Assembly (NCBI GenBank): GCA_963835955.1
Contig: CAWIHZ010000013.1
Coordinates: 124,001-188,000 of the forward strand
Length of the DNA: 64,000 nt
Source of the DNA: Roseiarcus sp963835955
GTDB taxonomy: Bacteria > Pseudomonadota > Alphaproteobacteria > Rhizobiales > Beijerinckiaceae
Reading direction: 5' to 3'
Positions 54,984-62,839 of this stretch are shown here, piece after piece; within the stretch, counting starts at the first letter, position 1, and each line of letters opens with the position of its first letter. Made by a program: the position numbers and the translations under genes. The notes under the pieces are model-generated. The model did not search any database. It saw only the letters and a list, made by a program, of their open reading frames with translations, and was not told the origin of the DNA.

Positions 54984-55286
54984 TCAGGCGGCGCGCGCGA
55001 ATCGCACCGCCATGCCCGTCACCGTAACCCGCTGAAGAGTGACGCCGTCGACGTCGCTCCCCTTGACGTCGTCCACTTCGAACCGCACGTCGACGATGGC
55101 GTCCGCGCCGTATTCCTCGGCTTCGCGCGTCAGCGCATCGATCGCCGCCTGACGCTCGGCTTCGGAGCCCGGGTCGTCCGCCGCGCGCCAGCGCGTCGTG
55201 GCCTTGATCCGCCCAATGGTTATCGTACGCCGGCCGTCCTCGAAGGCGGCCGCAAAACTCACTTGCATAGTCTCGTTCAACCCCAT
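54984..55286 (-). CDS. YbjQ/DUF74-like small protein
   Basis: A 100-residue protein whose second half fits the heavy-metal-binding YbjQ superfamily: AIDALTREAEEYGADAIVDVRFEVDDVKG and a closing VTVTGMAVRFARAA. That block ('A...A...GADAIV.VRF') is the hallmark of the homopentameric family of unknown function. Start at ATG 55286 (or 55268); the longer frame to 55502 is not supported. Convergent with cfa. Function unknown. Confidence 0.72.
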   Translation of the reverse strand: MGLNETMQVSFAAAFEDGRRTITIGRIKATTRWRAADDPGSEAERQAAIDALTREAEEYGADAIVDVRFEVDDVKGSDVDGVTLQRVTVTGMAVRFARAA

Positions 55287-55521
55287 TTTCTCGACCGTTA
55301 ACCCATAGGCGCCGCCCGCTTTCCGGCTGGTTAACTTCGCTCCCCGCGATGCCCGGAAAAGGCGCCCGCCGGCTGCGATTCCGACGCCCCACCCGTTACA
55401 TTGACCGATTGGGCTGAAACCGTCTGTGTCGTGGCGCACAATTGTGGCGCCCAGTCCGATGAAAAGAAGTCCGGCGCTGGCGCGGCGCCGCTCTGATTCC
55501 AACCAAATCGGCTCCGTATTC

Positions 55522-57666
55522 CTATTCGCCCGCCGCCGCGGTCTCCGCCGCCTGCGCCTTTTCGAGGTCGGCGCCGGTCTGTTGATCGACGACGCGCATC
55601 GACAGCTTCACCTTGCCGCGGTCATCGTGGCCCAGGACCTTGACCTTGACCTTGTCGCCTTCCTTGACGACGTCGGTCGTCTTGGCGACCCTGGTCTTGG
55701 CGAGTTGCGAAATATGGACGAGACCGTCCTTGGAGCCGAAGAAATTGACGAAGGCGCCGAACTCGACCGTTTTGACGACTGTGCCGTCATAGATCTGGCC
55801 GACTTCCGGCTCCGAGGCGATCGACTTGATCCAGTTGATGGCGGCCTTGATTTTGGCGCCGTCGCTGGAGGCGACCTTCACCGTTCCGTCGTCTTCGATG
55901 TTGATCTTGGCCCCGGTTTTTTCGACGATTTCGCGGATCACCTTGCCGCCAGAGCCGATCACTTCGCGGATCTTGTCGGTCGGTATCTTGATGGTCTCGA
56001 TGCGCGGCGCGAACTCGCCGAGCTCCGCACGAGCCCCCGTGATCGCCTTGCTCATCTCGTCGAGGATGTGCAGGCGGCCGTCGCGCGCCTGGGCGAGCGC
56101 GGCTTTCATTATTTCCTCGGTGATGCCGGCGATCTTGATGTCCATCTGCAGCGAAGTGACGCCTTCGCGGGTGCCGGCGACCTTGAAGTCCATGTCGCCG
56201 AGGTGGTCCTCGTCGCCGAGAATGTCCGAAAGCACAGCGAAGCGCGAGCCTTCCAGGATGAGCCCCATGGCGATGCCGGCGGTCGGTCGCTTCAGCGGCA
56301 CCCCGGCGTCCATCAGCGCGAGCGAAGAGCCGCAGACGGTCGCCATCGAGGACGAACCGTTGGATTCCGTGATCTCGGAGACGACGCGGATAGTATAGGG
56401 GAATTCCGCCGGGGTCGGCAGCATCGGATGCATGGCGCGCCAGGCGAGTTTGCCGTGGCCGATTTCGCGCCGCCCCGGCGTGCCCATGCGGCCGGTCTCG
56501 CCGACGGAATAGGGCGGGAAGTTGTAGTGGAGCATGAAGCGCTCCTTGTAGGTGCCGTCCAGCGAGTCGACATACTGCTCGTCCTCGCCGGTGCCGAGAG
56601 TCGCAACCACGAGCGCCTGGGTCTCACCCCGCGTGAACAGCGCCGAGCCGTGCGTGCGCGGCAAGACGCCGACCTGCGCCAGGATCGGGCGCACCGTCGT
56701 CAGGTCGCGCCCGTCGATCCGGCGTTTGTGGTCGAGAATATTCCAACGCACGACCTTCGCCTGGGCGTCATGAAACGCTTCGGCGATCTGCTCGACGGAA
56801 AACTCAGCGTCGGCCTTCTCGGGCGCCAGCGCGGCCATGACCTTACCTTTGGCGGCGTCGACGGCGGCGTAGCGCTCCTGTTTCTGGGTGATCGAATAGG
56901 CCGCCCGCAAATCGGCTTCGCCGACATCGAGCACGGCCTTCTCGACCGCCGCGCGGTCGCGCTGGGGTAGGTCGCGCGGCTCCTTCGCCGCCTTTTCCGC
57001 CAGGCGGATGATCGCCTGGATCACCGGCTGGAAGCCGGCGTGGCCGGCCATGACCGCTCTCAGCATCGTCTCCTCGGAAAGCTCCCTGGCTTCCAATTCG
57101 ACCATCAGGACCGCATCGGCCGTTCCGGCGACGACGAGGTCGAGCGACAAATCCTTCATCTCCTCGACCGTCGGATTGACCCTGACCTCGCCCTTGATCA
57201 CGCCGACGCGCGCCGCGCCGACCGGACCCATGAACGGCACGCCCGAAAGGGTGAGCGCGGCCGAGGAGGCGATCAGCGCCAGAATGTCGGAGTCCAACTC
57301 GAGGTCATAGGAGAAGACCGTCGCAATGACCTGCGTATCGCAGCGGAACTCATCGGGAAACAGCGGCCGGATCGGCCGGTCGATCAGCCGCGACGTCAAC
57401 GTCTCGCGATCCGAGGGGCGCCCCTCGCGCTTGAGATAGCCGCCAGGAATGCGTCCGGCGGCGAAGGCTTTCTCCTGATAATGAACCGTGAGCGGAAAAA
57501 AATCGACGCCCGGCTTGGGCTCCTTTGCGGCGACGACCGTCGCCAGCACGGTCGTTTCGCCCCAGGTGGCGTAAACGGCGCCATCGGCCTGGCGGGCGAC
57601 CCGTCCGGTTTCGAGCACGAGCGGGCGCCCGCACCAAGTAAGTTCTTCGCGTTGAATGTCAAACAT
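55522..57666 (-). CDS. pnp: Polyribonucleotide nucleotidyltransferase (PNPase)
   Basis: A 714-residue PNPase, a phosphorolytic 3'-5' exoribonuclease of the RNA degradosome. Two RNase PH domains (first: LETGRVARQADGAVYATWGETTVLATVV; second: ILAQVGVLPRTHGSALFTRGETQALVV), an intervening helical domain, a KH domain (REVIGSGGKVIREIVEKTGAKI) and an S1 domain (GQIYDGTVVKTVEFGAFVNFF). Full length, start ATG 57666 after GATGAAGAAAG. It follows rpsO, as in most proteobacteria, and its leader forms a large hairpin (57693-57814). Confidence 0.97.
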   Translation of the reverse strand: MFDIQREELTWCGRPLVLETGRVARQADGAVYATWGETTVLATVVAAKEPKPGVDFFPLTVHYQEKAFAAGRIPGGYLKREGRPSDRETLTSRLIDRPIRPLFPDEFRCDTQVIATVFSYDLELDSDILALIASSAALTLSGVPFMGPVGAARVGVIKGEVRVNPTVEEMKDLSLDLVVAGTADAVLMVELEARELSEETMLRAVMAGHAGFQPVIQAIIRLAEKAAKEPRDLPQRDRAAVEKAVLDVGEADLRAAYSITQKQERYAAVDAAKGKVMAALAPEKADAEFSVEQIAEAFHDAQAKVVRWNILDHKRRIDGRDLTTVRPILAQVGVLPRTHGSALFTRGETQALVVATLGTGEDEQYVDSLDGTYKERFMLHYNFPPYSVGETGRMGTPGRREIGHGKLAWRAMHPMLPTPAEFPYTIRVVSEITESNGSSSMATVCGSSLALMDAGVPLKRPTAGIAMGLILEGSRFAVLSDILGDEDHLGDMDFKVAGTREGVTSLQMDIKIAGITEEIMKAALAQARDGRLHILDEMSKAITGARAELGEFAPRIETIKIPTDKIREVIGSGGKVIREIVEKTGAKINIEDDGTVKVASSDGAKIKAAINWIKSIASEPEVGQIYDGTVVKTVEFGAFVNFFGSKDGLVHISQLAKTRVAKTTDVVKEGDKVKVKVLGHDDRGKVKLSMRVVDQQTGADLEKAQAAETAAAGE

Positions 57667-57692
57667 CTTTCTTCATCCTGTAAAATACGGAG

Positions 57693-57814
57693 GATGCGAA
57701 AGCCCGCGGCCCGCGCCGCCCTCACTCCGGGTGCGTCATCGGCAAGACGGCGAGGGACTGGCCTCAAGGGCGCCAGCCCCTTGCGATCCTGCCATGACGC
57801 GTGGCTTTCGCATC
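57693..57814 (-). promoter_or_regulatory. pnp leader stem-loop (RNase III-type candidate)
   Basis: In the rpsO-pnp gap, GATGCGAAAGCC (57693-57704) and GGCTTTCGCATC (57803-57814) are perfect 12-base reverse complements enclosing about 98 bases. Smaller stems fit inside, such as GGGACTGGC with GCCAGCCCC. In enterobacteria the pnp leader hairpin is cut by RNase III and PNPase then represses itself; a like role here is inferred from position and structure. Confidence 0.55.
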
Positions 57815-57885
57815 TGGTTGCGGACGCCGGCCCTTGCCGCCGCCCGTTCATGACGTCGGGGCGCCGGGAAAGCGGGCCCCCTTAC

Positions 57886-57904
57886 CCGCCGCCTTTAGCG
57901 GCGG
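57886..57904 (-). terminator. Hairpin overlapping the rpsO stop codon
   Basis: CCGCCGC (57886-57892) and GCGGCGG (57898-57904) make a perfect 7 bp stem with loop CTTTA. On the minus strand the rpsO stop TAA sits in the loop. No U-tract follows, so it may be a processing or stability element rather than a strong terminator. Confidence 0.45.
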
Positions 57905-58164
57905 ATGCCCAGACGCTCGATCAGGGTCTTGTAGCGCGCTTGGTCCTGCTTCTTGACATAGTCGAGAAGCGTCCGGCGCTGCGAAACCATCTTGAGCAGG
58001 CCGCGGCGGGAGTGGTTGTCCTTGACATGGGTCTTGAAGTGGCCCGTCAGATTGGCGATCCTCTCGGTGAGGATCGCGACCTGGACCTCGGGCGAGCCGG
58101 TGTCGCCGACCTTCAGGCCATACTGGTTGATGAGCGCGCTCTTGCGCTCTGCGGTGATCGACAT
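57895..58164 (-). CDS. rpsO: 30S ribosomal protein S15
   Basis: An 89-residue S15, a primary 16S rRNA binder. GDTGSPEVQVAILTERIANLTGHFKTHVKDNHSRRGLLKMVSQRRTLLDYVK is the full conserved core. The start is ATG 58164. Directly upstream of pnp in the normal order. Confidence 0.98.
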   Translation of the reverse strand: MSITAERKSALINQYGLKVGDTGSPEVQVAILTERIANLTGHFKTHVKDNHSRRGLLKMVSQRRTLLDYVKKQDQARYKTLIERLGIRR

Positions 58165-58418
58165 CGGGCTGTTCCTTAAATATTGCGGCTAGCCGTAGCC
58201 AGCCTAATCCTTCTTGAGCGGCCGAACCGGGATGTCGTCCAGGGCGGTCGCGACGCTGAGGCCGCGCGCATTTGCCATCGCGGGACCCGCGCGCTTATAC
58301 AGATTTCGAGCCGCGGCGCCAGACTTTTTTGGCCGTCGACGCGGGAGCAAAGCCGCATCGGCGCCTTGCTGGGGACTGAGAGAGAGGCTACCACGCCCCG
58401 AAAACCTATTTGCCGCGC

Positions 58419-58934
58419 ATGACAACATCTCCCAAATCTCTGCTGTCGTATCTTGCATCTTTGTCGATAGACGCCTCTACCTTCGAGCATCCGCCGCTCC
58501 ATACGGTGGAGGATTCGCGGGCGTTGCGCGGCGACATTCCGGGCGGCCACACGAAGAACCTGTTCGTGAAGGACAAGAAGGGCCGATTGTTCCTGCTGGT
58601 GGCGGGCGAGACGACTTCAGTCGATCTCAAGCGCGTGCACGAGAAAATCGGCGCGCAAGGACGCGTCTCATTTGGATCGGCCGAATTGTTGGCGGAGGTG
58701 TGGGGCGTCAAGCCGGGCGCGGTCACGCCTTTCGGCGCCATCAACGACAGGGCCGGACGGGTCAGCGTCGTGTTGGACGAGGCGATGATGCGCCACGAGC
58801 GGCTCAACTTTCATCCGCTGGTCAATACGAGCACGACCGGCCTTTCCAGCGCCGACCTGGTGAAGTTCCTGCGTTCGACCGGCCACGAACCGCTGGTCGT
58901 GGCGTTCGGGCAAGATCGGCCGCCGGTTGAATAA
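58419..58934 (+). CDS. YbaK/ProX aminoacyl-tRNA deacylase-domain protein
   Basis: A 171-residue protein with the YbaK/ProXp editing fold: FEHPPLHTVEDSRALRGDIPGGHTKNLFVKDKKGRLFLLV, SFGSAELLAEVWGVKPGAVTPFG and NFHPLVNTSTTGLSSADLVKFLRS. It probably clears mischarged tRNA (Ala- or Cys-tRNAPro type) or D-aminoacyl-tRNA. Start at ATG 58419; the stretch 58165-58418 upstream has no gene. Divergent from rpsO. Confidence 0.88.
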   Translation: MTTSPKSLLSYLASLSIDASTFEHPPLHTVEDSRALRGDIPGGHTKNLFVKDKKGRLFLLVAGETTSVDLKRVHEKIGAQGRVSFGSAELLAEVWGVKPGAVTPFGAINDRAGRVSVVLDEAMMRHERLNFHPLVNTSTTGLSSADLVKFLRSTGHEPLVVAFGQDRPPVE

Positions 58935-59017
58935 CCCGCCGCGAGCCTCCATCTAGGCACGCGAAAACACGAACGTACGCAAGGCGCAGGCCGAGCGTGA
59001 GGCCGGAGACGAGAAAC

Positions 59018-59932
59018 ATGACGATGACCGACAGCGCGACGGCGCCTCAACTCAAATCCGCATCCGCGGTGAAGGAAGTCACCACGGCCTCGTTCCGGGC
59101 GGACGTGATCGCGGACTCCGCCCGCCAGCCAGTGCTGGTCGATTTTTGGGCCCCGTGGTGCGGTCCATGCAAACAGCTCGCGCCGGCGCTCGAAAAGGCG
59201 GTCGCGGACTCGGGCGGCAGGGTCGCGCTGGTCAAAATGAATATCGACGACCATCCGCAAATCGCCGGCCAGCTCGGCATCCAGTCGATTCCCGCGGTCA
59301 TCGCCTTCGATAAGGGGCAGCCGGTCGACGGCTTCGTCGGCGCGTTGCCCGAGAGCCAGATTCGAGGCTTCATCGAGCGTCTGGTCGGGCCGCTGGAAGA
59401 CGAATCGGCGGCTCTCATCGCCGAAGCCGACGAAGCTGCCGCTAAGGGCGACGCGGCCGGGGCCGCGGCCCTCTACGCCGAGATTTTGGCCGAAGACCCG
59501 GCGCAGCCCAAGGCGATCGGGGGGCTGGCCAAGCTTCGGGTCGCCGAGGGTCGGCTCGCCGAGGCCAAGGCGCTGCTGGAGACCGCCGCAGCGCCGTCTC
59601 CCGGCAAGGAGCACGATCCGGCGGTCGCCGCCGCGTGGGCGGCTTTGCGACTCGTCGAACAGGCCTCAAATGTCGGCGAGCTAGCGCCGCTCGAACAGGC
59701 CGTCGCGGCCAATCCCGACGACCACAAATCGCGCTTCGATCTCGCCGTGGCGCTTTCGGCCAAAGGCGATCGGGAGGCCGCGGCCGACCAGCTGCTCGAG
59801 ATCATCAAGCGGGACCGAAAGTGGAACGAGGAGGCGGCGCGCAAGCAGTTGCTGCAGCTCTTCGAGGCCTGGGGCCTGATGGACCCCGCGACGGTCGCCG
59901 CGCGCCGCAAGCTCTCGGCGATTTGGTTTTGA
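59018..59932 (+). CDS. cnoX: Thioredoxin-TPR co-chaperone (CnoX/YbbN-like)
   Basis: A 304-residue protein with an N-terminal thioredoxin domain (active site C48-G-P-C51 in VDFWAPWCGPCKQLAPALE) and C-terminal TPR-like repeats (about 125-300, AAALYAEILAEDPAQPKAIGGLAKL...). This is the layout of CnoX, which protects proteins under oxidative stress and passes them to GroEL. ATG 59018 with GAGACGAGAAAC upstream. The catalytic CxxC is complete, unlike in E. coli CnoX, so redox activity is possible. Followed 79 bases on by the Lon-domain gene. Confidence 0.9.
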   Translation: MTMTDSATAPQLKSASAVKEVTTASFRADVIADSARQPVLVDFWAPWCGPCKQLAPALEKAVADSGGRVALVKMNIDDHPQIAGQLGIQSIPAVIAFDKGQPVDGFVGALPESQIRGFIERLVGPLEDESAALIAEADEAAAKGDAAGAAALYAEILAEDPAQPKAIGGLAKLRVAEGRLAEAKALLETAAAPSPGKEHDPAVAAAWAALRLVEQASNVGELAPLEQAVAANPDDHKSRFDLAVALSAKGDREAAADQLLEIIKRDRKWNEEAARKQLLQLFEAWGLMDPATVAARRKLSAIWF

Positions 59933-60011
59933 CCGGGAAGACCGGGTCTGGCGGCCGGAGCAGGCCGGGCGCGCGTACGTCATGAGGCGTTTGAACGCGA
60001 GTTAAGGAGCG

Positions 60012-60680
60012 ATGAAGCTCAACCGTACCTTTGATGCGCCGGCGGAAATGCCATCCCTGATTCCGCTCTTTCCGCTCGAAGGCGCGCTTCTTCTACCGCG
60101 CCGACCGATCCAGCTGACGGTATTCGAGCCGCGCTATCTGTCGATGCTTGACGATGCGCTGAGCGGCGCGCGCCTGATCGGCGTCATCCAGCCGTCGAGC
60201 GCGGAGGAGACTTCCGACACCCCGCCGCAGCTCTATCAGTTCGGCTGCGCCGGCCGCATCGTCCAGTTCGCGGAAATCGGCGACGGGCGCTGCTTCCTGA
60301 CGCTGATGGGCGTGGCGCGATTCCGGCTCGCCTCGGAGACGCGGAGCCAAACCCCCTATCGGATCGCCGAGGCCGATTACTCTTCCTTCGCCGAGGATTT
60401 CAAGGAGGGCGCGGGAGAAGCCGATGTCGATCGCGAGGGCCTCGTCGCGACGCTGCGCCGTTTCGCCGAAGTCCATGAAGTCAAGGTCGTGTGGAGCGAC
60501 ATTAAAAAGGCCTCCAACGAGGCGCTGGTCAACGGCCTTTCGATGATGAGCCCGTGCGGGCCCAGAGAAAAACAGGCGCTGCTGGAGGCGCCGGATTTGA
60601 AAGCGCGGGCGGAGATGCTGGTCGCGATCACAACCATCGGACTCGCGCGCGGGGACGATGCGGCGATGCAGATTCACTAG
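60012..60680 (+). CDS. Lon N-terminal (LON substrate-binding) domain protein
   Basis: A 222-residue protein made of a single LON substrate-binding domain: SLIPLFPLEGALLLPRRPIQLTVFEPRYLSMLDDAL, GCAGRIVQFAEIGDGRCFLTLMGVARFRL and VWSDIKKASNEALVNGLSMM...EKQALLEAPDLKARAEMLV. No ATPase or protease part. Such stand-alone domains are common in alphaproteobacteria next to a thioredoxin gene, as here; role unknown, possibly substrate delivery. A hairpin follows immediately. Confidence 0.88.
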   Translation: MKLNRTFDAPAEMPSLIPLFPLEGALLLPRRPIQLTVFEPRYLSMLDDALSGARLIGVIQPSSAEETSDTPPQLYQFGCAGRIVQFAEIGDGRCFLTLMGVARFRLASETRSQTPYRIAEADYSSFAEDFKEGAGEADVDREGLVATLRRFAEVHEVKVVWSDIKKASNEALVNGLSMMSPCGPREKQALLEAPDLKARAEMLVAITTIGLARGDDAAMQIH

Positions 60681-60714
60681 AGCGTGATGCGATTTCGTTG
60701 CATCGCGTCATGCT
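60681..60714 (+). terminator. Hairpin after the Lon-domain gene
   Basis: AGCGTGATGCGA (60681-60692) pairs with TCGCGTCATGCT (60703-60714), 12 pairs including two G-T, loop of ten bases, starting right after the stop codon. No U-tract. It resembles the dispersed palindromes of Hyphomicrobiales. Confidence 0.55.
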
Positions 60715-60935
60715 CCAGAGTCCCTGAAAGCGCGGGATTATTGCCAAATGCCGGTATCTGCTTTTTCGCATCCCGCTCTCGATCGCTTTGCGTCTTGGCG
60801 GGCCGTCGGGAGCAGGAGGCCGACGTCCTCTCGAGGTCGTCAGTCCTCTCCCGGCCGCCGCGCCCGCGCCAGGGCCGCGCATCCTCGAAAACATTGTGTT
60901 TAAATGAACGCCGAACGCTGTCCGCCAGGCCCGGC

Positions 60936-61018
60936 GGAAGCCAATCCAAGCCAGCGGAAACGGAATCCAAGCCCGGGGAAGCCGGAGCAAAGCCAGGGGA
61001 AGCGGAATCCAAACGATT
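60936..61018. repeat. 21-base tandem repeat, four copies
   Basis: Units at 60936-60955 (20 bases), 60956-60976, 60977-60997 and 60998-61018 share the frame GGAAgC..AATCCAAgCC.G. They lie in the noncoding stretch 60715-61427, which otherwise holds no supported gene. The 21-base unit gives a seven-residue repeat in several frames, so open frames here are a by-product. Confidence 0.7.
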
Positions 61019-61427
61019 CCCTTCCGCGAATCGAGCATTTTCAGGAGTTTAGACGCGAATCCAAATGATTTTTTTCTCCGGCTCCTTGATGCCCGCCAAA
61101 CCCGTCCCGCCGTCGGGCGGGACAAGCGGCCGGATTCGTCGCCAAGGCGATCCTAACACAGGTTCGGCTTTTCAGGAAGCGAATGTCGCCCTCGACAGCA
61201 AATCACAGATCGACAGCGCCCCCCAGGGACGGCGGGCCGTCGGCGCCGCAAGAAGTCGACACCGAGTCATGCCGGCTCAGGATGAAATCTCCCCCCATTT
61301 GGGACGATCGAGGCGAACGTCGTAAATCGACCCCAAGCACGCGCTTAAAATGGTCTCTTTGAACGGGCGGAAACAGCGGGAAAGCGGTTGTTCGCCGTTG
61401 CGCCCGGACAGAGGCCGCGCCCTCGGC

Positions 61428-62498
61428 TCAGAAGCGCCACCCCACCTTGAGCGTGGCGCTCGCTTCCCACTGGTTGAAGCTGACGCCAGGCACGGTCGAC
61501 CAGACCTTGAGATGCGAGCCCTGGAAGTCGATCGCCGGCCGGCCAAGAAGGTTGGCGAGCCGCTCGCCTCCGAAGAGCGACTCCGGGACGATATATTCGA
61601 GGGTGGCGATCGGCAGGACTTCCCAGTCGCGGCTCGTTTCCCCCTGGCGATCCGCCTGATACCAGCGGCCGAGCATCTCGACGGCGAAGCTCGCGTTCCA
61701 GTCCTTCGAAATCGCCCAAGACGCCGACGGGATCAGGAACAGGGCGTCGGAGGAGAGCTGCGGCTGCCGCTGCCGGTTTTGCGCAAAGGCGGTGAGGCCA
61801 AAGGACCATACGGTCGCGGCCGACGTGTCGGCGGCGACGGGGATGGGGCGGAACGAGCCGTCGAAATGCCAGCTCTTGTTGACGCCGAGATTGAAGTCCT
61901 GCCGCGCCTCCGTCTGGTCGGAGAAGGTCGGCAAATAGGAAAAGCGCGGGGTGATGGCGAAATAGGGAGACCAGGCCTGGTCGTTGTGCGGATCCACGTA
62001 TTGGATGCGGCCGGAGAAGGTCAGCCGGTCGACGTCGGCGCCCGGCTCGTTGAAAAGGCGCTTGAACTGCGAGCGCGCGCTGACCGAGACGCGAAACGGC
62101 AGGTCGCCGACCGGCGCCGCCGCGGAGACGTTGCCGACCGGAAACGTGCCCCAGCTGCTCGGACTGCCCGAGCCGAGCTCGAGCGGATTGGCATCGAAGT
62201 TGATGGGCGCGAGGGCGTTGAGCCGGATTTGCGGCCGCTCGACCTGCGCCTCCTGTCCGGGAGCGGTCGAATAGAGGTTTCCGAAAGCCTCGGGCGTCGA
62301 GAGATTGAGCGTGCCGAGCAGCGCGTCGGTGCGCGCGTCGTCGGCGTCGACGCCCGCGTCGCTCCGGTCGCCGACGGCCTGCGCGAGGGCCGCGGCCGGG
62401 AGGGCGAGGACGAGAGCGAGGCCCAGCGCAAAGGCGCGCGCGCGCGCTGGGCCTCGCCTCTCGCTTATCGTCGGCCGTTCGTCCCGCCGTCCGCCCAT
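61428..62498 (-). CDS. Outer-membrane beta-barrel-like protein
   Basis: A 356-residue exported protein. A basic N-terminus and signal core (AFALGLALVLALPAAALAQA, about 23-42) are followed by GDRSDAGVDADDARTDALLG and a long series of alternating polar/hydrophobic strands (FRVSVSARSQFKRLF, LTFSGRIQYVDPH, FAITPRFSYLPTF, ASATLKVGWRF). The C-terminal phenylalanine and alternating last strand fit an outer-membrane barrel recognised by BAM. Family not recognised. The gene lies downstream of arcA on the same strand, with a small related ORF between. Confidence 0.75.
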   Translation of the reverse strand: MGGRRDERPTISERRGPARARAFALGLALVLALPAAALAQAVGDRSDAGVDADDARTDALLGTLNLSTPEAFGNLYSTAPGQEAQVERPQIRLNALAPINFDANPLELGSGSPSSWGTFPVGNVSAAAPVGDLPFRVSVSARSQFKRLFNEPGADVDRLTFSGRIQYVDPHNDQAWSPYFAITPRFSYLPTFSDQTEARQDFNLGVNKSWHFDGSFRPIPVAADTSAATVWSFGLTAFAQNRQRQPQLSSDALFLIPSASWAISKDWNASFAVEMLGRWYQADRQGETSRDWEVLPIATLEYIVPESLFGGERLANLLGRPAIDFQGSHLKVWSTVPGVSFNQWEASATLKVGWRF

Positions 62499-62549
62499 CG
62501 CCCCGATCCCCGATCGCCCAGCTTCCTCGACGCCTCCGATTGGGCGCCG

Positions 62550-62795
62550 TCATTGCCGCGCCCGCGGCGTCGCCCTCAGGCGCGGCCGCGGGCCATGTCG
62601 TCTTATGGCCGGCCCGGGATGCGCCCCGCTCGGGTGAGCCCCCGTCCCCGGCCTCGGCGGACCGAACGCGCCGAGCAGCGCGTCGGTGCGGGCGTCGTCA
62701 GCGTCAATTCCGGCGTCGCTCCGGTCTCCCCCCGCGGCTGCGGATGCGAACAGCGCGAGAAACGAGAAGGTCGAGACGGCGGCGATCGCCGCCAT
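62550..62795 (-). CDS. Small exported protein, truncated copy of the downstream barrel protein's N-terminus
   Basis: An 81-residue frame starting at ATG 62795 with a signal peptide (MAAIAAVSTFSFLALFASAAAG) and then GDRSDAGIDADDARTDALLG, almost identical to residues after the signal peptide of the barrel protein 250 bases downstream. After that it turns into a Pro/Arg/Gly-rich, low-complexity tail (FGPPRPGTGAHPSGAHPG...) and stops at 62550. It is most likely a remnant of a duplicated gene, or a real small secreted peptide. It begins 45 bases after arcA. Confidence 0.5.
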   Translation of the reverse strand: MAAIAAVSTFSFLALFASAAAGGDRSDAGIDADDARTDALLGAFGPPRPGTGAHPSGAHPGPAIRRHGPRPRLRATPRARQ

Positions 62796-62839
62796 CCTCG
62801 CCCGCCGCGCGGTTGGTTGCCTCTTGTGGCCTCCGCTTC

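Noticed and set aside
60628..61125. Minus-strand ORFs over the 21-base repeat
   Set aside because: They are made by the repeat and a palindrome; no start signal and no family.
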